Shown in pieces: positions 54,016 to 63,425 of a stretch of 64,000 bases of DNA (its first letter is position 1; each line of letters opens with the position of its first letter). The stretch is from Martensiomyces pterosporus. Its lineage: Eukaryota > Kickxellomycota > Kickxellomycetes > Kickxellales > Kickxellaceae. The notes under the pieces are model-generated. The model was not told where the DNA came from, made no database searches, and saw only the letters and a program-made list of their open reading frames with translations. The DNA is taken from the NCBI GenBank assembly GCA_025201845.1, contig MU603929.1:63981-127980 (forward strand). The letters are read 5' to 3'. Made by a program: the position numbers and the translations under genes.

Positions 54016-54918
54016 TTAAGCCTGGTTCTGGATGATGGTGGCCTTCTGTGCAGCCTCCTGTGCTTGGGCAGCGGGAGCACCAGCAACAGGCTCCACGATA
54101 GGCTGAGCCACAACGGGCTGGACGAGCTGGAGAGGAGAAACAAAAGGCTGCACAACAGACCACCCAAACAAAAACGGAGCAGCAGCATCCGAAACAAATC
54201 CAGCAGCGGCATCAACCTGGTGGTGGTTGTTCGCAAAGACGATGTCACCAGCACGCTTGAACAATCCAGGGTAAGCGAAAGGGGCGACAGGAACTCCACC
54301 AGCACCCGAAAGACGCGCGCTGGTCTGGTGGTGGCTGTCAGCAAAGACAACATCGCCGCTGCGCTTCAGTACAGCGCCGCCAATGACACCAGGATGGACA
54401 AATCCAGGCTGGACAAACGAAGGACCGACGAACTGAGTCACGGGAACCGCGCCTGCTGCCGAAAACTGGGCGCTAGCTTGGTGGTGGTTGTCGGCGAAAA
54501 CAACATCGCCGCCGCGCTTGAACACAGGAATGGCCGAAGCAGCGCGACGGACACCAAAGGTGTTCTCGGCAGGACCCATGTTGTTGCCGTTGCCATTGGC
54601 AGTCCACCCATCATTGCCCGAAACTGAGGCCAGCGATGGGTTGTTGATGATGTTGTCCTTGGAAGCGCTGTTGGAGTTGACCGAAGTGAACGATGAGCCA
54701 AAGACATTGTTGAACAGACTGCCTCCGGAATCTACACTGCTGCCCTGGCCGTCGCCAGAGTTGCCGACAAAGAAAGATGAGTCGCTTTGCCAGCCGTTGT
54801 TGACATTGGGGTGCGAGATCGCGCTGGGCCCGCTGGCAACATTGGCACCTGCAGTAAATCCAATTTCCTGGGCAAAGGCGACCGAGGTGAGGACGAGAAG
54901 AATGGCAGCAGTGTGCAT
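54016..54918 (-). CDS. Secreted repeat precursor B with three Lys-Arg units
   Basis: 300 residues, clear paralogue of the precursor at 40622-41371: signal peptide (MHTAAILLVLTSVAFA), the same pro-region (HPNVNNGWQSDSS; KDNIINNP; GNDGWTANG), then KRGGDVVFADNHHQ (134-147), KRSGDVVFADSHHQ (185-198) and KRAGDIVFANNHHQ (221-234). The tail is QKATIIQNQA. Spacers between units vary while the unit itself is nearly fixed, as expected if the unit is the functional peptide and Lys-Arg the processing site. One more unit than precursor A implies gain or loss of a block. The His-His pair could bind metal; a mating or signalling peptide is the other obvious idea. Function unknown. Confidence 0.85.
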   Translation of the reverse strand: MHTAAILLVLTSVAFAQEIGFTAGANVASGPSAISHPNVNNGWQSDSSFFVGNSGDGQGSSVDSGGSLFNNVFGSSFTSVNSNSASKDNIINNPSLASVSGNDGWTANGNGNNMGPAENTFGVRRAASAIPVFKRGGDVVFADNHHQASAQFSAAGAVPVTQFVGPSFVQPGFVHPGVIGGAVLKRSGDVVFADSHHQTSARLSGAGGVPVAPFAYPGLFKRAGDIVFANNHHQVDAAAGFVSDAAAPFLFGWSVVQPFVSPLQLVQPVVAQPIVEPVAGAPAAQAQEAAQKATIIQNQA

Positions 54919-55057
54919 GGTTACTTCAAGAGATAGGCTGGGTGACGCGGAGTGGGGTGGGATGAGGTTGACGCTGCAGAACGGTTATGAAAACGGCTGT
55001 GCTGTGGGCTGTTTCGCTTGCTGAGGAAGCTGAAGTGATGTGCTGGCTGCCTGTCCA

Positions 55058-55064
55058 CTTTATA
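55058..55064 (-). promoter_or_regulatory. TATA box of precursor B
   Basis: TATAAAG in a CATATAAAGTGG context, about 140 bp upstream of the ATG at 54918. The ATATAAAGTG core also occurs in the NDH2 copy 2 promoter. Confidence 0.6.
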
Positions 55065-55786
55065 TGCATACTTTATCGTCAACACTATCCTTAGGGTTAC
55101 ACGCTTCTCATGATTTCAAGAGCTTTGAGCAGCTAGATAGAATGCCAACTCCTGAACCGGTCCCCCACTCCCTGCCGCTGTGCATGATCCTGCGCATATC
55201 CGTTATATATCCGGAAATTTTGTCGATTGGGTGCCATGGCCAGGCAAGGAGGGAGCTTTTGGCATGAATCAAGGAAACAATACTGTTAGAGGTGACCCAG
55301 AACAATGTCAACCTAACCTTCATTCCTTGCACGAAGTGCTTCGTTTTGAAAAGGCATAGTCTGCGAGATCTCATGCTTTCTGCTTTTGCAAGCCGGTAAC
55401 TCGAGGGTGCAGGGTGTATTGCAGATGGATATGCCCCATAGCGGATACTGCATGGGAAGCACGTGGGTCTAAAACCAGCAGGACCACAGAGCCTGGTTCT
55501 GGGAGGCTGCCATGCACAAGCATTGCCCGTGTATTCATTTTCATTTATTCTATGGTTTGAAGTGCAGGGCAGCAGTCGCCGCCACCCCATCCCAAAAAAT
55601 GGCGGACCACACACAGAACTGCACAGAATTGCACAATTAAACGGGGAGGGGACTGATGTCACTACTAGCATGTTTACACATCCAGAGCAATAAAATTGTA
55701 TACTGGCTGGTCCATTCCTGCTGCAAACAATCTGGTGCTGGGGCATTGTTCGTGTTTCGTTTAGTGACGCTTTTCTGCTTGTTTTT

Positions 55787-55787
<1 letters not shown>

Positions 55788-55820
<33 letters not shown>
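55788..55820. repeat. (TG)n dinucleotide microsatellite
   Basis: About 16 uninterrupted TG units in the intergenic region. It can form Z-DNA and is likely length-variable. Confidence 0.9.
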
Positions 55821-55821
<1 letters not shown>

Positions 55822-56243
55822 ACCGCCATGCCACATTCGACATCCCAGCACCTGCTGGTGCTGGCACTGGTGCTGTGAGAACGCCACATTATAGGAGCTC
55901 ACAACTCCATTGTTTTCTTGGAGTGCTAGCACCCTCGTTCTTCCCAAACAAGCAGCAATATGGCAGTAGCGCAACAATAGCAGCGACGTCAATGGAAACA
56001 AAGAGCTGTGAAGTGGTAAACATGTACTTGAGCGCCTCTCACTTCACAAGAGCCATGGAGCCTATCCAGCTCCCTTTCTTCTTTCTAGCCCATTAGCCTA
56101 GTATTAAAAGTTATCGCTCTTTTCTTCACGCATCTTCAGATTTCCCACTACCTGCCACCTTCCTGCCCGCATCCCAACCCCTCAACATCCTCGCTTACGA
56201 CCCGCACTATTACTGAATTTCCCCTTCGCACAAACTACTAACG

Positions 56244-57266
56244 ATGCGTGCTACTTGTGTTATTGTTGCTCTGGCTGTCGCTGCTGTGTCTGCAGCTCCG
56301 GCCCACCAAATTGCAAGGCGTGGGTCGCAGCTTGGCCAACTAGCTGAGCAATCGTCTGGCCCCCTTCTGGCCAGAACCATATCAGCTTTTGGACTGACAT
56401 CTCACCGTAAGCGCGATGGCCCGCCACACAATGATGCACCCAATGGCGACCACCGTCCAGACAACCTTAACGAGAACAGCCAAAGCCGTGACCAGCATCA
56501 GTACCCAGAAAATGACAACAGCAATAATGAGGAGAATCGCGATCGTCGCCCAGAGAATGATAGCCGTGATCGTCGTCCAGATAACGATGGTCTTCCGGAG
56601 AATGACCGCCGTCCAGACAGTGACCGTCGTCAAGATAGTGACCGCCATCCAGACAGTGACCGTCGTCAAGATAGTGACCGCCGTCAAGATAGTGACCGCC
56701 GTCAAGATAGTGACCGACGTCAAGATAGTGACCGTCGTCAAGATAGTGACCGCCGTCCAGATAGTGACCGCCGTCCAGATAGTGACCGCCGTCCAGATAG
56801 CGATCACCGTCCAGATGGTGGCCGTGATGAGCACCGCCCAGAGGACGACAACCGCAACCCACATCCCAACTCTGATTCCGATCGTGGTGATGGTCCACCA
56901 GTTCATGAGCACATTGAACATGTTGAGCACCCTGGCGGCAATCCAAACAACATCGATCGCGTGAGCCAAGATATCATCAACGACAACAGGAACAAGGTTC
57001 ACTCCAACACTATTCAGCATGTTGCGGTATCTGGAAATGTAGTCAACGGACACCCCGCTGATAGAGTTGTTCAGGGCAACAACGGCGTATCGCTGAACGG
57101 CAAGGACAACGTCGTTCTTCCTGCTGCATTTTGGACCCAGGTCGGGCCAGAAAACAACGAGGCGCTCAGCAGGCTCAAGGAGCTCATCCCTGGGGCCGAG
57201 TTTGCTCCTCCTCACATCCCAAATGGCCCTCCCGGCAATGCTCACCGCCGTGGTCTGAGAAAGTAG
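56244..57266 (+). CDS. Secreted polyampholyte with DSDRR(Q/P) hexapeptide repeats
   Basis: 340 residues: signal peptide MRATCVIVALAVAAVSA, dibasic sites soon after (ARRGSQ, HRKRDGP), then an Asn/Asp/Arg-rich segment leading into about 12 tandem hexapeptides of DSDRRQ or DSDRRP type (about residues 120-190). After a His/Glu-rich stretch (HEHIEHVEHP) comes a more ordinary C-terminal domain of about 110 residues (DIINDN, VVNGHPADRVVQGNNG, FWTQVGPENN, LKELIPGAEF) ending in RRGLRK. The Arg-Arg in each repeat could be a Kex2 site, making a shower of hexapeptides, or the region may act as a charged, flexible wall or metal-binding segment. It resembles precursors A/B in architecture, with slight similarity around DIINDN. 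No known family. Confidence 0.8.
   Translation: MRATCVIVALAVAAVSAAPAHQIARRGSQLGQLAEQSSGPLLARTISAFGLTSHRKRDGPPHNDAPNGDHRPDNLNENSQSRDQHQYPENDNSNNEENRDRRPENDSRDRRPDNDGLPENDRRPDSDRRQDSDRHPDSDRRQDSDRRQDSDRRQDSDRRQDSDRRQDSDRRPDSDRRPDSDRRPDSDHRPDGGRDEHRPEDDNRNPHPNSDSDRGDGPPVHEHIEHVEHPGGNPNNIDRVSQDIINDNRNKVHSNTIQHVAVSGNVVNGHPADRVVQGNNGVSLNGKDNVVLPAAFWTQVGPENNEALSRLKELIPGAEFAPPHIPNGPPGNAHRRGLRK
56601..56813 (+). repeat. 18-bp coding tandem repeat (about 12 units)
   Basis: Near-identical 18-bp units, consensus GATAGTGACCGCCGTCAA with CAA/CCA alternation. They encode the hexapeptide array and keep all antisense frames open, producing a spurious minus-strand frame. Confidence 0.9.
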
Positions 57267-58056
57267 ACTTGGTGCCCTTGCCTCAATATGAATTTCTAAT
57301 CCCTATCCCCCTTTCATTCAGCAACAGCATTCCTTCACTTCCAACAAACGACATATATTGCTGCAGAACACGCTACCATTCTTTTGCGATGCACCGCCTG
57401 GTGCCCACAGCAACCTCGCTGCTTTTTATATGGGGCATGACGATATGTTGACGATCGATGCTGGCGGACCACTTAGCTTGCATTTCCCGGTCTATTAATA
57501 ATGGGCGGTCCGACCAATCGCCAGTGCATACGCCTAATGCTGCTCACAAAAGAGAGAAAATAAGCCTGCAAGCCGGTTTGCAGACAGATTGCTGATCCCT
57601 TGCTCACTTCTCACACAAACACGGTTGCCTGCAAAAGAGAAATTGCGGCTCCTTTATGTGCACTGTGCAAATCGCGGTGCCTCTCGCGTACATATTTTGA
57701 TGTGCTGCTGGCAGATGCGCACCCGTCTGCTGAGCGGCTCTCCTGCACAGTCTCTACACCGATGGCACGGAGGGGCGGTGGAACGCTGTGTGCGCAGGCG
57801 ACCCCTTCATCCTCCTCTTCGCTCCATTTTGCTTCCTACCTTATCGCTCACTCGCTCTCTATGACTAGACTGCTGGCACAGTAAACGCGTAAACCCCTTC
57901 ATATACATTGTTCTCCTATTCCTTGCTACTCACCCCTTTTGGCGAATACGGGCTTCGTTCGACACGAGCCACCCTCTTGCTTTTCCTCCTGTTTTCCTGC
58001 CGCGCACAGCACTTACCTAAAGAGCACGTACCTTCGTTACCACAGCCTATTCAGCA
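57267..58056. other. Intergenic: 3' flank and promoter of the Pro-rich membrane protein
   Basis: 790 bp. C/T-rich just upstream of the ATG at 58057, as in other promoters here; no gene seen. Confidence 0.5.
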
Positions 58057-59730
58057 ATGAGCGCCGCTCGCCGTGTAAAGCACGATGATGATTATGACAT
58101 CGATGACTGGTATGCAGCATCTCGAGAGAGCAGGGCTTTGTCGATGCTTCCAGAAAATCCGCGTCTTGTTGCCTACCAGAATGCCTACAAGGAAAACCCG
58201 CTGCCGCCGCTATCTTCTGAATACCAACAGCAACAATATCAACAACCACGACAGCCACAGAAACCACAGCCACAACCACAGCCACGACTACAACCGCAAC
58301 CACAACCACGACTACAACCGCAACCACAACCACAGCCACAGCCACAACCACAACCACAACAGCGACAGGCATATCAAGAATATGGCTCAGAGCCACGCTA
58401 TTATAATGCAAATAATGGCAACACTGGGCAATACTCTTCGCGCAATGCTAATGAGCCTTCAGCTGGGTACTATGGCGGGTATGGCGATTACGACAGCCAC
58501 GGTACGAATGCATACAGTTCGGGTGCTGCATTTGCCGGTGCTGCCAGTGTCAGCGCGGCCTACACTCAAGGTCCTGTGCACTATCCTGGCAGCCATACAG
58601 GCCCTCAGCAAACATATCCGCAGAACCAATACCAGCCACGGAATAACTACCATACACAGGGACAGGGACAGGGACAAGGGCAGTACGGATTGCGTCCAAC
58701 TACTGCCCATTCAAGCATCAGCAACCCTACCACCGATTCCAACACTGTGACCCTAGCCAACCTGCCCAAGGGAGTCCAGGCATCAGTCGATATGGAGCAC
58801 CAAAATCGGCCATTTACGGCATCCAGCGCGCACTCGAGTGGCCAGCCAGAAAACGACCACGCGATGGGCGTACCTTTGCAGAGGCAGCAGAGCCACCAGA
58901 GCCTCCTGCCCAAACACAGTAACACACCGATGGGCAGAAGCAACATGACCACTGTAGAGCTCGGCAGCGTTCCTGCGGGTGGATATGTTCCGCCAGCGCG
59001 GCCTGCCACGGCAGCCACACAGTATCCAGCGACATCCGACCTGGCAAGAGGGAAAACGATCAACGATCGGTACTCGGGACGCAGGGCAGGCGGCGACTCG
59101 GGGATGGGCGAGTGCTGCGAGTCGTGCTGTGGTGGCTGCTTACGGTGTGCCTGCTGTGCTGCCTGCTGCTGCTTGAGCCCGATTCTCATGTGGATCCTGG
59201 GCCTGCTTGTCGCGGTCGGTATTGCATTGGCTCTGTACTTCAACTGGTCGAAAATCGTCGGCGCAGTGAATAAAAGTCCGTCTGCTGCAGCCACCTCCTC
59301 CCATTCCCCCAATACTGGTGTGCTGGCCACATCTAGCCCTGGAGGCATCATTGCTACTGCCACATCGGCACTAGCATCTGCAATTGCAGGTGGTATACCA
59401 ACTCCACCTCCACCTCCACCTCCGCCTCCAGCTCCAGCTCCACCTCCTGCTCCTGCCACTGCCCCTTCCCCAGCTCCAGCTCCAGCTCCTGATCCAGCAC
59501 CTTCCCCTGCCCCTGCTGCCCCTGCTGTTCCAGCTGTTCCAGCTCCAGCTCCAGCCCCTGCTCCAGCTCCAGCCCCTGCTCCAGCTCCAGCCCCTGCTCC
59601 TGCCCCTGCTCCTGCTCCTGCTCCTGCTCCTGCGCCTGCGCCTGCGCCTGCTGCTCCTGCTGCTCCTGCTGCTCCTGCTCCTGCTCCTGCTCCTCCTGCT
59701 CCTGCTCCTGCTCCAGCCCCGGCACACTAA
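58057..59730 (+). CDS. Single-pass membrane protein with Cys-rich juxtamembrane and Pro-Ala tail
   Basis: 557 residues. The N-terminal half is hydrophilic: an acidic start (KHDDDYDIDDWY), a Gln/Pro repeat (about 57-104), then Tyr/Gly/Ser/Asn-rich disorder. Near residue 351 an 11-cysteine cluster (ECCESCCGGCLRCACC) abuts one hydrophobic helix (about 373-397, LMWILGLLVAVGIALALYF); such clusters are often palmitoylated. After the helix come a Ser/Thr-rich stretch and a Pro-Ala tail (about 448-557), probably outside the cell and O-glycosylated, spanning the wall. With no signal peptide, an N-in/C-out arrangement is likely, similar in plan to wall-stress sensors or mucin-like surface proteins, but no homologue is recognised. 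Confidence 0.75.
   Translation: MSAARRVKHDDDYDIDDWYAASRESRALSMLPENPRLVAYQNAYKENPLPPLSSEYQQQQYQQPRQPQKPQPQPQPRLQPQPQPRLQPQPQPQPQPQPQPQQRQAYQEYGSEPRYYNANNGNTGQYSSRNANEPSAGYYGGYGDYDSHGTNAYSSGAAFAGAASVSAAYTQGPVHYPGSHTGPQQTYPQNQYQPRNNYHTQGQGQGQGQYGLRPTTAHSSISNPTTDSNTVTLANLPKGVQASVDMEHQNRPFTASSAHSSGQPENDHAMGVPLQRQQSHQSLLPKHSNTPMGRSNMTTVELGSVPAGGYVPPARPATAATQYPATSDLARGKTINDRYSGRRAGGDSGMGECCESCCGGCLRCACCAACCCLSPILMWILGLLVAVGIALALYFNWSKIVGAVNKSPSAAATSSHSPNTGVLATSSPGGIIATATSALASAIAGGIPTPPPPPPPPPAPAPPPAPATAPSPAPAPAPDPAPSPAPAAPAVPAVPAPAPAPAPAPAPAPAPAPAPAPAPAPAPAPAPAPAPAAPAAPAAPAPAPAPPAPAPAPAPAH
58225..58368 (+). repeat. CAR-rich Gln-Pro coding repeat
   Basis: Imperfect CAGCCA/CAACCA repeats, including two PRLQPQPQ units, encoding a Gln-Pro array. 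Confidence 0.75.
59398..59724 (+). repeat. Pro-Ala coding low-complexity repeat
   Basis: About 109 codons of almost only Pro and Ala (CCTGCTCCTGCT-type hexamers and CCAGCTCCA variants), forming the C-terminal tail of the membrane protein. Confidence 0.9.
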
Positions 59731-59888
59731 CCCCATTTACGTCCCCCAGCCTTCGTACCTTTTACCCTCTACCTGCAGACAGCCACATGCACGACTTCTC
59801 TTAAACAGTTACCTAACACTTGCGCTCTATTTCTCCACAATGTAACAATCTCAAACTCCTAGCAACATCACAGTTTTGTCAACGCTGC

Positions 59889-61640
59889 TTAATAGTCCTT
59901 CCATCCTGTGGTATCCAGGCGCTCAATTTTCTTCTCGACGCCCACGCGCATGTCGTCCATATACTGCTGCATTGCATCGAGGTAAGTCGGGCACGAGGCG
60001 CCGATGATACGTACAGCCAGAAGCGCAGCGTTGTCCGAGTTGTTGATCGCAACTGTGGCAACTGGAACACCGCGGGGCATCTGAACGATCGAGTGCAGAG
60101 AATCGACACCATCCAGGCAGCGGCCCTTGACAGGAACACCGACAACAGGCAGTGGGGTGAGGGCAGCGACCATGCCAGGCAGATGAGCGGCGCCGCCAGC
60201 ACCAGCAATGATGACCTTCAACCCGCGCTTATGCGCAGCACGGGCATACTCAAACATGCGATCAGGAGTGCGATGCGCCGATACAATGGTGAGCTCGAAA
60301 GGAACACCAAACTGCTCGAGGATCTGTGCAGCGGGGCGCATGGTGGGGAGGTCCGAGTCCGACCCCATGATAATCCCGACCAAAGGCGACATATCACGGA
60401 CATCCTTCTTCTCTTCATCGCTTACCGACCCGTTAGTCGCCAGAGTGGCTGACTGGCGGTACTCAAGCCTCTGGCGCTCCTCCTCCGACGCATTTGCCAG
60501 CTTACCGACGATCATATCTGTGCGGCGACGCAGCTGCAGTGCCGAATCAGCAACAACAGTGATGTGGCCCATCTTGCGGCCGACCTTGGCCTCGGCCTTG
60601 CCATAAAGATGCACGGTGGCGCCGGGCACCTCCAGACTGGCCAAGCAAGGGTCCAGTACACTGTCAAAGCCATTGGCGCCACCAAGCACGTTGATCATCG
60701 CTGCAGCAGGCACCTTGAGATCGGTGCTGCCGAGAGGCAGATCAAGGACAGCGCGCAAGTGGTTTTCAAACTGCGACGTGTTGCACGCCTCGATGGTGTA
60801 GTGGCCCGAGTTGTGAGGGCGCGGCGCAATCTCGTTGACAAGCACGGTACGCCCATCCTCGTGCAGGAACATCTCCACGCCAAAGATGCCTGCGCTGCCA
60901 TCAGGCAGGCACGACACGGTGTCAGTGGCCACCTTCATCGCGATCTCCCTGACCTGCCCGTCGATCTGCGCCGGAGCATACACGAGCTCGCAGATGTTGT
61001 CGCGCTGCACTGTCTCAACCACCGGGTAGGTGGCGACCTCGCCTCCGGGGCGACGCACAACCATGACAGCGAGCTCCTTTGCAAAGGGAACAAATTTCTC
61101 CGCATAAAGCATGCTACCACCTAGAGTCTTAAATCCAGCCTCAGCGTCGTCCTCCCCCTTGACCACATAGTTTCCACGCCCATCGTACGCGCCCAGCCGG
61201 CACTTGAGCACGAACGGGTATCCAAACTGCCTGCCAGCTTGCCTGACCTCCTCCAGGCTGTCGCATTTGACATACTCGGGCAGAGAGAGGTTGCGCTCGC
61301 TCAGGTACACCTTTTGCAGGTACTTGTCCTGGATCAGGCGCACAGTGCTCGACGACGGATGGACCTTTGCCAGGTTGAGCTGCTCGATCTTTGCGAGCTC
61401 GTCGCAGTTGACGTGCTCAATCTCCACAGTAAGCACGTCGCTTTCCTCGGCAAGTCTCTTGATCGCCTCCGAGGATGTGAACGGCTCGTCGATGTGCTTG
61501 GTGGAGTTGCTGATCTGCTTGGCAGGAGACTCCTTGGTTGGGTCAAGCACGCGCACCTCGACGTTCATACGACTGGCTGCTTCAATAAACATACGGCCGA
61601 GCTGCCCGCCGCCAAGGATTCCAACAACCCGCTTGTCCAT
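59889..61640 (-). CDS. ADE2: Phosphoribosylaminoimidazole carboxylase (fused PurK-PurE)
   Basis: 583 residues, the usual fungal Ade2 length. The N-terminal PurK-type ATP-grasp part starts with [11 protein letters not shown] (about 7-17) and contains the ATP-grasp signatures [17 protein letters not shown] and [14 protein letters not shown]. The C-terminal PurE part begins near residue 420 with [13 protein letters not shown] and carries SAHRTPDRM and [11 protein letters not shown]. Together they carboxylate aminoimidazole ribonucleotide in de novo purine synthesis; loss gives red colonies in many fungi. The start at 61640 ([12 protein letters not shown]) is fixed by the conserved N-terminus; the frame is open further upstream without similarity. 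A charged linker separates the two catalytic parts. Confidence 0.97.
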   Translation of the reverse strand: MDKRVVGILGGGQLGRMFIEAASRMNVEVRVLDPTKESPAKQISNSTKHIDEPFTSSEAIKRLAEESDVLTVEIEHVNCDELAKIEQLNLAKVHPSSSTVRLIQDKYLQKVYLSERNLSLPEYVKCDSLEEVRQAGRQFGYPFVLKCRLGAYDGRGNYVVKGEDDAEAGFKTLGGSMLYAEKFVPFAKELAVMVVRRPGGEVATYPVVETVQRDNICELVYAPAQIDGQVREIAMKVATDTVSCLPDGSAGIFGVEMFLHEDGRTVLVNEIAPRPHNSGHYTIEACNTSQFENHLRAVLDLPLGSTDLKVPAAAMINVLGGANGFDSVLDPCLASLEVPGATVHLYGKAEAKVGRKMGHITVVADSALQLRRRTDMIVGKLANASEEERQRLEYRQSATLATNGSVSDEEKKDVRDMSPLVGIIMGSDSDLPTMRPAAQILEQFGVPFELTIVSAHRTPDRMFEYARAAHKRGLKVIIAGAGGAAHLPGMVAALTPLPVVGVPVKGRCLDGVDSLHSIVQMPRGVPVATVAINNSDNAALLAVRIIGASCPTYLDAMQQYMDDMRVGVEKKIERLDTTGWKDY

Positions 61641-62580
61641 TTTCTTTCGATTAGCTTTGTTTGCTGTAAAGGCAGAAGGCAGGTGGGGAATTCGCTCACG
61701 TAGAAAGAGGCAAAAGTTGGAAGGTAAAATTTGAGCGCCAAAGTGGTAACAAGAGTGAGTTTGCAGGAGCGTGTGGGAACGCGGCGATAAGCAGCGGCCT
61801 GTGGTTGGTGAACGGCGTCTTCTGCCCTGTGTCAAAATAACGAGCCGAGCCGAGCCTGCTACTCGGTCCCGCCAAACCGCAATAGTACCATGACAAATGG
61901 GGCACTGGGCTTCTCCATTTGGCTGGTGTGTGTACCCAGCAAGCGACAAAGTAGGCGAGCCCAACGCGCCAAAGCCGCGACGGGGATAAGAGACAGGCAT
62001 CCACTCAGAGTACCCTGGCGGCAGCTAATCAGACTAGGCTGCACAAATGCATGATCCGTCTCTCCTCGCCCTGCGGTAGCCCCAGTGGCATCCATGAAGA
62101 GAAGCTGTCTGCATTACGCCCTTCCTGCAGCATGATCTCTATGGCAGACTTCTCCATCGCCATATCCATGGTCTAGAACATGGCGACGACTCGCTTGCGA
62201 ATGGCCACGATTTATGCAGCAGCCTGCACACCAGGGCTTCCCGCACTCACAAAAAACGCATCGCCCTCTGTGTTCCATTCACACGTGGATTCCTGGCCAG
62301 ATCAGTGTAACACACGTTCACCCAGCTGTCATTCTGCAGCACTGCACAGTTTCAGCGGCGCGGAAGGAGGGCATGTATGTGCGGCTTCTCCAGCAATTCG
62401 CTCGGGTTTGCGCTTTTTCTAACGCGCTTGTGAACCTCTTTTCTGCCGTGAAGAGCCAGCTTTGCCCTTTTTTGTACGCCCAGCCTTATGTTTTCTGCGC
62501 ACTCAATTATAATATTGCTAATAATGGCTACTTGCAGTAGAATATAGGCTTTCGACACAAAGCGGCTGCGTTTTGCTAAT
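61641..62580. other. Divergent promoter region between ADE2 and the receptor-like gene
   Basis: 940 bp with no supported gene; A/T-rich toward 62500-62550. An in-frame TAG at 62545 bounds the receptor gene. Confidence 0.5.
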
Positions 62581-63373
62581 ATGAGCTGCTTTCCACTTAT
62601 ATCCTCCACGCACATCCTTTGCACACCCGATATGAGACTAAGCCGCAAAAACTCAGTGGAGGCTATCTCCTCAAACAACGGCTACTTGGAGCACTCCTCG
62701 AAAATATTCAAGATTGTGCTATATCCTATCATGGGCGTGTATCTCCTATACACGCTTATCACATTCGCCATATTTCTTCACAGGGCTGTCCGTTTGCGGG
62801 ACAAGGCGCTGCTGGAGCGCTCGGTGTTTCTTGTATCCTTACAAGCCATCTGCGGTGTCGTGTACGGAATAAACGCCATACTGCACGGGACAGTCACCAA
62901 CTACCCTTGCTTTATCGATATTTGGCTGAGCCACCTCAGCTACATAACATGGATGCTATTCCTCATCCTCTATATGCTGCGGTTTTATTTGCAGGCGCAT
63001 TCTCACCGGGCTATTGCTGCAGAAACTCGCGAGAATCCAGTGACACTGAAAACCCTCAGCGCGCATCTGGCACGTCTTCAGTCGATAAGCTATCAGGGAT
63101 ACTGGCAAAATGAATGGGCTCAAGGCGAGACACAACGGCGTTCTCCAGATCAAACGCTACCGCAGCGAAAATCATCTCTATCTACACTCGTGAACAAGCT
63201 CCAGGTATTCAATCGGAATTCCAGGTCTAGCACTAGAGTCAGTGGCGAACCAGATGGCAGTTGCATGGATCGCCAACAGCTGCCTGTGCACGATAAAGCG
63301 GTTATTGCTCCATTCGCTGAACCAGTAGACTCTACTAGCTGTCAAGAACAGCAGCAACAGCAACAGCAACAGC

Positions 63374-63425
<52 letters not shown>

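Larger units (their letters stand above)
54919..56243. other. Divergent intergenic region between precursor B and the hexapeptide-repeat protein
   Basis: About 1.3 kb. It holds a TATA element for each gene (55058-55064 on minus; TATTAAAAG at 56102-56110 on plus) and a TG dinucleotide run. The short frames present have no features of a gene. Confidence 0.5.

Noticed and set aside
56601..56813. Direct repeats considered as a CRISPR-like array or minisatellite origin
   Set aside because: Units are contiguous without spacers and in coding frame within a signal-peptide protein of a eukaryote.
56382..57245. 287-codon minus-strand frame rich in Thr-Ile-Val-Trp repeats
   Set aside because: Produced by the 18-bp repeat being open in antisense frames; the plus strand has the signal peptide and plausible promoter.
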